From: Betaproteobacteria bacterium | GTDB lineage: Bacteria; Pseudomonadota; Gammaproteobacteria; Burkholderiales; SG8-41 | Direction of reading: 5' to 3' | Assembly (NCBI GenBank): GCA_029883965.1 | Contig: JAOUIN010000021.1 | Span: forward strand, 1 to 18,690 | DNA length: 18,690 nucleotides | Part shown: one piece after another, positions 1 through 6,108 of the stretch | Layout: each line of letters opens with the position of its first letter | Numbering within the stretch: the stretch's first letter is position 1 | Translations under genes and position numbers: made by a program | The notes under the pieces: generated by a model | What the model was told of the DNA's origin: nothing | The model's input: the letters and a program-made list of their open reading frames with translations, nothing else | Database searches by the model: none

Positions 1-126
1 ATACTCGCGGGCGAGTTGAAACGCAAGATCGAACTCAAGGGCGTGCTTGTAAGCAAAGGTGCCCGTGAGGCGATAGAGCGTGCTGGCGGCAGCGTTGCAC
101 AACCTACCGAAAAGGCCGGGAGCTAA
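1..126 (+). CDS. rplO: 50S ribosomal protein L15, C-terminal part (5' end outside window)
   Basis: The first reading frame runs open from base 1 to a TAA at 124-126 and encodes 41 residues. They include ELKRKIELKGVLVSKGAREA and end in a Ser/Glu/Lys-rich tail, which matches the C-terminus of L15 (VSKGAREAIE..GG). L15 is a 23S rRNA-binding protein of the large subunit. Its position directly before secY is the conserved end of the spc operon. The start codon and most of the gene lie before the window. The TAA is 3 nt from the secY start, and the GGGAG at 118-122 inside the end of this gene serves as the secY ribosome binding site. Confidence 0.93.
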   Translation: MLAGELKRKIELKGVLVSKGAREAIERAGGSVAQPTEKAGS

Positions 127-129
127 GTT

Positions 130-1449
130 TTGGCCGTAGCTGGCGCACTGTCGGGCGCGGGGAAGTATGGCGACTTGAAGCGTCGTCTGCTGTTTCTGCT
201 GGGCGCACTGATCGTGTTTCGCATCGGTTCGTATATTCCCGTGCCGGGGATCGACCAGGCGCAACTTGCCGAGTTGTTCCGTTCGCAGCGCGGCGGCATT
301 CTTGACATGTTCAACATGTTTTCGGGGGGCGCGCTGTCGCGATTCTCGATATTCACGCTGGGCATCATGCCGTATATATCTGCGTCGATCATCATGCAGT
401 TGATGACTGTCGTATCGCCAACGCTTGAGGCTCTGAAAAAGGAAGGTGAGTCGGGGCGACGCAAGATTACCCAGTACACGCGCTATGGTACAGCGGCGCT
501 TGCGATTGTGCAGGGATTGGCCATTGCGATCGCTTTTGAGCAGCAAAAAGTCGCTGTTGATCCAGGATTGATGTTCCGGCTGACGGCGATGGTGACGCTG
601 GTGACCGGAACCATGTTTCTGATGTGGCTGGGGGAGCAGATAACCGAGCGTGGAATCGGAAACGGCATTTCGCTGATCATTTTTGCCGGGATTGCTGCCG
701 GGTTTCCGCAGGCTGTTGGCGGGACGTTGGAACTGGCGCGGACAGGTGCATTTTCGATACCGTTCGTTCTGTTCATATTCGTGCTGGTGATTGCTGTCAC
801 GGCGTTTGTCTGCTTTGTCGAAAAAGGACAGCGCAAGATACTGGTGAACTATGCGAAACGGCAGGTTGGCCGCAAAATTTACGGCGGACAGTCATCGCAT
901 CTGCCGTTGAAGCTGAATATGTCGGGTGTGATACCGCCGATTTTCGCCTCTAGCATTATTCTGTTTCCGGGAACTATTGCCGGATGGCTGGGCGAGAACG
1001 AGGGCATGGCCTGGTTGAAGAATGTGGCTGCCGTGCTTCACCCGGGCCAGCCGATTTATACGTTGTTTTATGCCGCAGCGATCATTTTCTTCTGTTTTTT
1101 CTATACGGCCCTGGTGTTCAACCCGAAGGACACGGCCGAGAATCTGAAGAAAAGCGGAGCGTTTGTTCCGGGTATCAGGCCGGGCGACCAGACCGCGCGC
1201 TATGTTGAAAAAGTCACCATGCGGTTGACCCTGGCCGGCGCGTTGTATGTAACGCTGGTGTGTCTGGTGCCGGAGATGCTGATCGTCTGGAAGAATGTGC
1301 CGTTTTACTTTGGCGGAACCTCGTTGCTGATCATCGTTGTCGTGACACTGGATTTCATGGCACAGGTGCAGGCTTATGTGATGTCGCATCAATATGAAAG
1401 TCTGCTGAAGAAGGCGAACTTTAAAGGCGGTGTGTTTCCGACGCGGTAA
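130..1449 (+). CDS. secY: SecYEG translocon channel subunit SecY
   Basis: This 439-residue integral membrane protein is the pore subunit of the Sec translocon. It passes secretory proteins across the inner membrane and inserts membrane proteins together with SecE, SecG and SecA or the ribosome. The N-terminus GDLKRRLLFLLGALIVFRIG, the plug-region phrase YIPVPGID, the GGALSRFSIFTLGIMPYISA segment, the FTALVFNPKDTAENLKKSGAF-type cytoplasmic loop and ten hydrophobic segments are typical of SecY. Length is normal (about 440). The start is a TTG at 130, supported by GGGAG at 118-122 with 7 nt spacing; no ATG suits the N-terminus better. The stop TAA shares its last base with the infA start (TAATG), so the two are probably translationally coupled. 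It is co-transcribed with the ribosomal genes. Confidence 0.97.
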   Translation: MAVAGALSGAGKYGDLKRRLLFLLGALIVFRIGSYIPVPGIDQAQLAELFRSQRGGILDMFNMFSGGALSRFSIFTLGIMPYISASIIMQLMTVVSPTLEALKKEGESGRRKITQYTRYGTAALAIVQGLAIAIAFEQQKVAVDPGLMFRLTAMVTLVTGTMFLMWLGEQITERGIGNGISLIIFAGIAAGFPQAVGGTLELARTGAFSIPFVLFIFVLVIAVTAFVCFVEKGQRKILVNYAKRQVGRKIYGGQSSHLPLKLNMSGVIPPIFASSIILFPGTIAGWLGENEGMAWLKNVAAVLHPGQPIYTLFYAAAIIFFCFFYTALVFNPKDTAENLKKSGAFVPGIRPGDQTARYVEKVTMRLTLAGALYVTLVCLVPEMLIVWKNVPFYFGGTSLLIIVVVTLDFMAQVQAYVMSHQYESLLKKANFKGGVFPTR

Positions 1450-1667
1450 TGGCGAAAGAAGACACCATCGAGATGCAAGGCGAGGTTGTTGAGAACCTGC
1501 CAAATGCAACGTTTCGGGTGAAGTTGGAAAATGGCCATGTCGTGCTTGGCTATATCTCGGGGAAAATGCGAATGCATTACATTCGCATTCTGCCCGGGGA
1601 CAAGGTAACAGTGGAATTGACGCCCTACGATTTGACCAGGGGCAGGATCATTTTCAGGGCGAAATAG
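1449..1667 (+). CDS. infA: Translation initiation factor IF-1
   Basis: The 72-residue product is a single S1-type OB fold. It starts MAKEDTIEMQGEVVENLPNA and contains the conserved RVKLENGHVVLGYISGKMR and ILPGDKVTVELTPYDLTRGR stretches. IF-1 binds the ribosomal A site during initiation and helps IF-2 and IF-3. Length and sequence match the family throughout. The ATG overlaps the secY stop by one base, which suggests re-initiation by ribosomes finishing secY. Its location between secY and rpmJ is the arrangement of Betaproteobacteria and many Gram-positives. In E. coli infA is elsewhere, so the position is a taxonomic clue. Confidence 0.97.
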   Translation: MAKEDTIEMQGEVVENLPNATFRVKLENGHVVLGYISGKMRMHYIRILPGDKVTVELTPYDLTRGRIIFRAK

Positions 1668-1690
1668 GCTGCAAGCTAAAGAGGTGCAAC

Positions 1691-1804
1691 ATGAAAGTTT
1701 TGGCATCAGTAAAGCGCATGTGTCGCAACTGCAAGGTTGTGAAGCGTAATGGCGTAGTCCGGGTCATTTGCAAGGACCCGCGTCATAAGCAGCGCCAGGG
1801 TTGA
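1691..1804 (+). CDS. rpmJ: 50S ribosomal protein L36 (zinc-binding form)
   Basis: ATG at 1691 opens a 37-residue frame, MKVLASVKRMCRNCKVVKRN followed by a short tail ending KQRQG, closed by TGA at 1802-1804. It is L36, the smallest large-subunit protein, a zinc ribbon bound to 23S rRNA. Cys11, Cys14, Cys27 and His32 are all present, so this is the zinc-binding (C+) form. A strong ribosome binding site AGAGGTG lies at 1680-1686, close to the ATG. The gene sits 23 nt after infA and is the last gene of the spc operon segment. A likely promoter for the alpha operon begins immediately after its stop. Confidence 0.96.
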   Translation: MKVLASVKRMCRNCKVVKRNGVVRVICKDPRHKQRQG

Positions 1805-1805
1805 C

Positions 1806-1824
1806 GGTTCATTGAATATGAACC
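1806..1824. repeat. Inverted repeat between rpmJ and rpsM
   Basis: GGTTCA at 1806-1811 and TGAACC at 1819-1824 form a perfect 6-bp inverted repeat with a 7-nt loop, starting 2 nt after the rpmJ stop. The loop holds the first bases of the TTGAAT hexamer proposed as the -35 of the rpsM promoter. It may be an RNA hairpin in read-through transcripts or a protein-binding site. There is no T-tract after it, so it is not an intrinsic terminator. Confidence 0.55.
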
Positions 1825-1840
1825 TGTCAGAAGTTATAAT
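1812..1840 (+). promoter_or_regulatory. Sigma70-type promoter for the alpha operon (rpsM onward)
   Basis: TTGAAT at 1812-1817, a 17-nt spacer and a perfect TATAAT at 1835-1840 match the sigma70 consensus. Transcription would begin near 1847, leaving a leader of roughly 23 nt before the rpsM ATG at 1870. The GAGG at 1864-1867 is the ribosome binding site. An internal promoter at the spc/alpha boundary is known in E. coli. Here its presence is inferred from sequence only. Confidence 0.7.
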
Positions 1841-1869
1841 GCTCAGTTTTTCATTGGTGGGGTGAGGCT

Positions 1870-2247
1870 ATGGCCCGCATAGGTGGCGTCAACATACCGA
1901 ATCATCAGCACGCAGAAGTCGCGCTGACGGCGATTTACGGCATTGGCCGCGGCCGCGCTCGCGCGATCTGCGTGGCAGCCGGAATCAACACGGCAACCAA
2001 GATCAAGGACCTGTCCGATTCGGACATGGACAAGTTGCGGGAGCAGGTGGCGAAATTTGCGACCGAGGGAGATCTGCGTCGCGAGATATCGATGAATATC
2101 AAGCGCCTGATGGATCTCGGCACATGGCGCGGCAAACGCCATCGGGCGGGATTGCCCATGCGCGGACAGCGCACGCGTACCAATGCCCGTACGCGCAAGG
2201 GTCCGCGCAAGGCTGCAGTGAAAATCCAGCGGCCGACCGCTGCGTAA
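1870..2247 (+). CDS. rpsM: 30S ribosomal protein S13
   Basis: The 125-residue product is S13, a head protein of the small subunit that contacts 16S rRNA, the P-site tRNA and the central protuberance of the 50S subunit. It starts MARIGGVNIPNHQHAEVALT, has the helix-two-turn-helix core IYGIGRGRARAICVAAGI, and ends in the basic tail with RGQRTRTNARTRKGPRK. The C-terminal extension KAAVKIQRPTAA makes it slightly longer than E. coli S13. It is the first gene of the alpha operon and is preceded by its own likely promoter. rpsK follows after 16 nt. Confidence 0.97.
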   Translation: MARIGGVNIPNHQHAEVALTAIYGIGRGRARAICVAAGINTATKIKDLSDSDMDKLREQVAKFATEGDLRREISMNIKRLMDLGTWRGKRHRAGLPMRGQRTRTNARTRKGPRKAAVKIQRPTAA

Positions 2248-2263
2248 CAGAGAGTGACAATAT

Positions 2264-2653
2264 ATGGCTAAGGCAAGTACCAGGGTTCGCAAGAAGGTCA
2301 AAAAGAACGTGGCGGAAGGCGTGGCGCACGTGCACGCATCGTTCAACAACACCATCGTTACAATTACTGACCGTCAGGGCAATGCGCTGGCGTGGGCGAC
2401 GTCGGGTAGCAACGGATTCAAGGGCTCGCGCAAGTCCACGCCGTTTGCTGCACAGATTGCCGCCGAGAAGGCTGGTCGTCTGGCTCAGGAGTGCGGTGTG
2501 AAGAACATAGAGGTCCTGATCAAAGGACCGGGCCCGGGACGCGAGTCCGCAGTGCGTGCGCTGAACGCCGTAGGTTTCAAGATCACCAGCATCTCGGATG
2601 TAACGCCAGTGCCGCACAACGGCTGCCGTCCTCCGAAGAAGCGTCGAATTTAA
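2264..2653 (+). CDS. rpsK: 30S ribosomal protein S11
   Basis: The product is 129 residues, the family's usual length. Signature stretches are VAHVHASFNNTIVTITDRQG, the SGSNGFKGSRKSTPFAAQ segment and the C-terminus DVTPVPHNGCRPPKKRRI. S11 lies on the platform of the small subunit next to the mRNA exit and 16S rRNA helix 45. The ATG at 2264 has GAGAG upstream at 2250-2254. The stop TAA at 2651-2653 overlaps the AAGGGGG that serves as the rpsD ribosome binding site. The N-terminus is rich in lysine and arginine, as expected for an rRNA-contacting extension. Confidence 0.97.
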   Translation: MAKASTRVRKKVKKNVAEGVAHVHASFNNTIVTITDRQGNALAWATSGSNGFKGSRKSTPFAAQIAAEKAGRLAQECGVKNIEVLIKGPGPGRESAVRALNAVGFKITSISDVTPVPHNGCRPPKKRRI

Positions 2654-2666
2654 GGGGGATCCCACA

Positions 2667-3293
2667 GTGGCCAGGAATCTCGATGCAAAGTGCCGGCAAT
2701 GCCGTCGCGAAGGCGAAAAACTCTTCCTCAAGGGGGAGAAATGTTTCACCGACAAATGCGCAATTGAGCGCCGTAATTATCCGCCCGGCCAGCACGGCCA
2801 GAAGAGTTCGCGCCTGTCGGGTTATGGCGTACAGTTGCGCCAAAAGCAGAAGGTTCGCCGCATTTACGGCATCCTCGAGCGCCAATTCCGCAAGACGTAC
2901 AAGGAAGCGGCGAGCAGCAAGGGCGTGACCGGTGAAGCACTGTTGCAGAACCTTGAAAGCCGGCTGGACAGCGTCGTATATCGTATGGGCTTTGGTGCCT
3001 CGCGCACCGAATCCCGCCAGGTGGTTCGCCACAACGGCATTCTGGTCAACGGCAAACGGGTAAACATTCCTTCGTATCAATGTCGCCCCGGCGATGTGGT
3101 CGAAGTAGCGCAGCCCGCCAAAGCCCAATTGCGTATCAAGGGTGCAGCGGAAGCTGCCGAATCACGCGGTTATCCGGAATGGATCGAGGTCGATCAGAAG
3201 GCGCTCAAGGGCACCTTCAAGGCCCGTCCGCAGCGCTCAGAACTGCCGTCAACCATCAACGAGTCGCTCATCGTCGAGCTGTACTCGAAATAA
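2667..3293 (+). CDS. rpsD: 30S ribosomal protein S4, zinc-binding (C+) form
   Basis: This 208-residue protein nucleates 30S assembly on 16S rRNA and, in E. coli, represses its own operon by binding the rpsM leader. The start is GTG at 2667 with a very strong AAGGGGG at 2652-2658. The N-terminal region carries Cys9, Cys12, Cys26 and Cys31 (C-x2-C-x13-C-x4-C), the zinc site of Thermus and Bacillus S4. E. coli S4 lacks this set. After it come PPGQHGQKSSRLSGYGVQLR, the S4 RNA-binding domain (VYRMGFGASRTESRQVVRHN), and the terminal ESLIVELYSK. The family call is certain. Zinc binding is inferred from the four cysteines. Confidence 0.97.
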   Translation: MARNLDAKCRQCRREGEKLFLKGEKCFTDKCAIERRNYPPGQHGQKSSRLSGYGVQLRQKQKVRRIYGILERQFRKTYKEAASSKGVTGEALLQNLESRLDSVVYRMGFGASRTESRQVVRHNGILVNGKRVNIPSYQCRPGDVVEVAQPAKAQLRIKGAAEAAESRGYPEWIEVDQKALKGTFKARPQRSELPSTINESLIVELYSK

Positions 3294-3314
3294 TCTCCGA
3301 GAGGTAGCCCAGTC

Positions 3315-4292
3315 ATGTCAAGCAGCGCCTTCCTCAAGCCTCGGATCATCGATGTTCAAGGTGTGTCCCCGTTCCATGCCAAGGTCACCATGGAGCCGTT
3401 CGAGCGTGGTTATGGCCACACCCTCGGCAACGCTTTGCGGCGTACGCTGCTGTCGTCGATGCCCGGCTACGCCGCGACCGAAGTCAAGATTGCCGGCGTG
3501 TTGCACGAGTATTCCACGATCGACGGCGTTCAGGAGGACGTGGTTGATATTCTCCTGAATCTCAAAGGCATTGTGCTGCGGTTGCATAATCGCGATGAGG
3601 CTATCCTGACCCTGAAGAAATCCGGTGAAGGCGTGGTGACTGCTGCGGATATCGAGCCGATGCATGATGTTGAAATCATCAACCCCGATCACGTCATTGC
3701 CCATCTCACGGCCGGCGGTAAACTCGACATGCAGATCCAGGTCGAGAAAGGCCGCGGCTATGTCGCCGCAGTAACCCGTCGCGGTGAGGACGAGACACGC
3801 AGTGTCGGCGGTCTGATGCTGGATGCGTCTTATGGTCCGGTACGTCGCGTCAGCTATGCAGTGGAATCGGCGCGCGTCGAACAGCGCACCGATCTCGACA
3901 AGCTGGTCATCGATATTGAAACCAACGGTGCGATTGATCCCGAGGAAGCCGTTCGTTATGCTGCGCGGGTGCTGGTCGAACAACTGTCGGTTTTTGCCGA
4001 CCTCAAAGGCACGCCGGCACTGATTGAAGACAAGAAAGCGACGCAGATCGATCCGGTGCTCCTGCGCCCGGTGGACGATCTGGAACTGACGGTGCGTTCC
4101 GCCAACTGTCTCAAGGCCGAGAACATCTATTACATCGGGGATCTGATTCAGCGGACCGAGAACGAGCTGCTTAAGACACCGAATCTCGGTCGCAAGTCTT
4201 TGAATGAAATCAAGGAAGTGCTTGCATCCCGCGGCCTTACGCTGGGGATGAAGCTTGAAAACTGGCCGCCTGCCGGCCTCGAAAAGGTTTAA
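3315..4292 (+). CDS. rpoA: DNA-directed RNA polymerase subunit alpha
   Basis: The product has 325 residues, close to the 329 of E. coli. The N-terminal domain (about 1-230) carries the dimerisation and assembly elements, for example FERGYGHTLGNALRRTLLSS. A short linker leads to the C-terminal domain (about 245-325) with VRSANCLKAENIYYIGDLIQ and LLKTPNLGRKSLNEIKEVLA. That domain binds UP-element DNA and activators; the arginine of VRSAN is the counterpart of E. coli Arg265. The start ATG at 3315 has GAGG at 3301-3304. As in most proteobacteria, the gene lies between rpsD and rplQ, coupling RNA polymerase to ribosome production. Confidence 0.98.
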   Translation: MSSSAFLKPRIIDVQGVSPFHAKVTMEPFERGYGHTLGNALRRTLLSSMPGYAATEVKIAGVLHEYSTIDGVQEDVVDILLNLKGIVLRLHNRDEAILTLKKSGEGVVTAADIEPMHDVEIINPDHVIAHLTAGGKLDMQIQVEKGRGYVAAVTRRGEDETRSVGGLMLDASYGPVRRVSYAVESARVEQRTDLDKLVIDIETNGAIDPEEAVRYAARVLVEQLSVFADLKGTPALIEDKKATQIDPVLLRPVDDLELTVRSANCLKAENIYYIGDLIQRTENELLKTPNLGRKSLNEIKEVLASRGLTLGMKLENWPPAGLEKV

Positions 4293-4301
4293 GAGGGCAT
4301 C

Positions 4302-4697
4302 ATGCGCCATCGTCACGGGTTAAGAAAACTCAATCGTACCAGCAGCCATCGTCTGGCGATGCTTCGTAACATGGCTAATTCGCTGTTGCGCCACGAAGCG
4401 ATCAAGACGACACTGCCCAAGGCCAAGGAATTGCGTCGCGTGGTCGAGCCGATCATCACGCTCGGCAAGAAACCTTCGCTCGCCAACCGGCGTCTGGCAT
4501 TCGATCGCCTGCGTGACCGGGAGAACGTGGTCAAGCTGTTTGAGCTGCTGGGCCCGCGTTACGCCAAACGCAACGGCGGTTATCTGCGCATTCTGAAGTT
4601 CGGGTTCCGGAAAGGGGACAATGCCCCGATGGCGTACGTCGAGTTGATGGATCGTCCCGAAGTCGAGGTTGATGCCAAGGCGGAAGCTGCGAACTGA
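4302..4697 (+). CDS. rplQ: 50S ribosomal protein L17
   Basis: The product has 131 residues. It starts MRHRHGLRKLNRTSSHRLAM and has the conserved RNMANSLLRHEAIKTTLPKA stretch and a C-terminal core with GGYLRILKFGFRKGDNAPMA. The last residues (VEVDAKAEAAN) are an acidic, alanine-rich tail slightly longer than in E. coli. L17 binds 23S rRNA near the peptide exit tunnel. It is the last gene of the alpha operon, 9 nt after rpoA, with an AGAGGG ribosome binding site overlapping the rpoA stop. An intrinsic terminator lies 21 nt downstream. Confidence 0.97.
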   Translation: MRHRHGLRKLNRTSSHRLAMLRNMANSLLRHEAIKTTLPKAKELRRVVEPIITLGKKPSLANRRLAFDRLRDRENVVKLFELLGPRYAKRNGGYLRILKFGFRKGDNAPMAYVELMDRPEVEVDAKAEAAN

Positions 4698-4718
4698 TTC
4701 GGCCGGGCTGAATGCAAG

Positions 4719-4745
4719 AAAAACCGGGCTATGCCCGGTTTTTTT
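4719..4745 (+). terminator. Intrinsic terminator of the alpha operon
   Basis: A perfect 9-bp stem (AAACCGGGC at 4721-4729 pairing with GCCCGGTTT at 4733-4741) with a TAT loop runs into seven T residues at 4739-4745. The A-rich 5' side would pair with the T-tract, so it could also work on the minus strand for the converging glycerate kinase gene. The remaining 4746-4827 is an AT-rich spacer with no gene. Confidence 0.93.
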
Positions 4746-4827
4746 ATGTGAACGCGAGAGGCGCCCTCTAAAAATATTCCTTAAAAAACAAATAGTTACG
4801 ATATTTTCCAGCAGAATGTGCGGCGAC

Positions 4828-6108
4828 TCAGGCAATGAGTATGGCGCGGTAATCATTGACGTTAGTGCGGGTCGGCCCTGTCACCAGCAGGTCACCGGTG
4901 GCTTCAAAAAATCGGTAAGCGTCATTTTGCTCGAGCAGCAAGACCGGATCAAGATGTTTGCGTGCCGCGCGTTGCAGGACGCCCGGCCCGATTGCCGCGC
5001 CGGCATTTTCTTCGGAACCGTCGATGCCATCGGTGTCGGCCGCCAGCGCATGAATGTCCGCAGCGCCGTCCAGATCGATCGCGAGCGATAGCAGGAACTC
5101 GGCGCAGCGTCCGCCGCGACCTTTGCCGTGCACGGTGACCGTGCATTCGCCGCCGGAAATCAGCGCAATCGGAGGTTTCCACGGCGTCCCATGCAGCCGG
5201 ATCTGCCGTGCCAATGCACCATACACTTTGGCGACCTCACGGGCCTCACCGGTTACAGAGTCGCCGAGAATTGCCGGCGTGACACCATGGCTGCGAAAAT
5301 ATTCGGCAGCAGCGTGCAGCGATTGTTGTGCTGTCGCGATGACGCGATTTTCCGTTTTTGCAAAGGCACGGTCGCCGGGTTTCGGAGTTTCCGGGATTTC
5401 AGCGCGGACGCCGCGTGCCAGATGCGCTGCGACGGACGGCGACGGCTGAACCGCGTAACGTTCAAGGATTCCGGCTGCGTCCTGGTAAGTGGAAGGGTCT
5501 GGCGCACACGGACCGGATGCTATGTGAGTGGGATCGTCGCCCGTTACGTCGGAGACCACCAGTGCCACTACCGGCGCGCGTGACGCGGCAGCGAGCCGCC
5601 CCCCCTGGATGGCAGAAAGATGTTTGCGCACGGTATTCATTGACTGGATGGGGGCACCCGAAAGCAGTAACTGCCGGGTGACTTGCTTCAAATCAGTCAT
5701 GGAAACGCCATTGGCCGGCAGCGAAAGCAGACTGGAGCCTCCGCCCGATACCAGTACCAGCAGCAGATCCTGCGATGTCAGCGACTTGACGCGTTTGAGA
5801 ATTTCCACGGCCGCTTGTTCTCCCGCCGCATCTGGAACGGGATGCCCCGCTTCGATTACCGTGATGCGGTTCGTCAGCAGACCGTGCTGGTAGCGCGTGA
5901 TGACGAGACCATCAAGCGGCGCGCCCGCGGGCCACGATTGTTCCACCGCCAGAGCCATGGCCGCAGCAGCCTTGCCGGCGCCGACCACCAGCGTGCGGCC
6001 TTTGGGCGGTGCGGGCAGGTGACTCGGCAATATTCTAAGCGGGTCGGCGGCGGCAAGTGCGGCAGAGAAACTGCCCTGCAGCAATTCGCGGGCGTGTTCA
6101 GCGTTCAT
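4828..6108 (-). CDS. gckA: Glycerate 2-kinase (DUF4147/MOFRL family)
   Basis: The 426-residue protein belongs to the glycerate 2-kinase family (GckA/TtuD, older name putative hydroxypyruvate reductase). It phosphorylates D-glycerate with ATP to 2-phosphoglycerate, feeding glyoxylate, serine or tartrate-derived carbon into glycolysis. Evidence: GAGKAAAAMALA near residue 43 with the family lysine at 46, the glycine loop LVLVSGGGSSLLSLPANG near 117, SDVTGDDPTHIASGPCAPDP, and in the C-terminal MOFRL domain GGECTVTV, GRGGRCAEF and ADTDGIDGSEENAGA. Length is normal. The ATG at 6108 overlaps the uvrA TGA by 4 bp (ATGA) and has no clear ribosome binding site, so translation probably depends on coupling to uvrA. 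The gene symbol is by family; ttuD would be equally defensible. Confidence 0.9.
   Translation of the reverse strand: MNAEHARELLQGSFSAALAAADPLRILPSHLPAPPKGRTLVVGAGKAAAAMALAVEQSWPAGAPLDGLVITRYQHGLLTNRITVIEAGHPVPDAAGEQAAVEILKRVKSLTSQDLLLVLVSGGGSSLLSLPANGVSMTDLKQVTRQLLLSGAPIQSMNTVRKHLSAIQGGRLAAASRAPVVALVVSDVTGDDPTHIASGPCAPDPSTYQDAAGILERYAVQPSPSVAAHLARGVRAEIPETPKPGDRAFAKTENRVIATAQQSLHAAAEYFRSHGVTPAILGDSVTGEAREVAKVYGALARQIRLHGTPWKPPIALISGGECTVTVHGKGRGGRCAEFLLSLAIDLDGAADIHALAADTDGIDGSEENAGAAIGPGVLQRAARKHLDPVLLLEQNDAYRFFEATGDLLVTGPTRTNVNDYRAILIA

Noticed and set aside
4771..4807. AAAATAT/ATATTTT inverted repeat between rplQ and gckA
   Set aside because: A 7-bp all-AT stem with a 23-nt loop is too weak and likely by chance in an AT-rich spacer.
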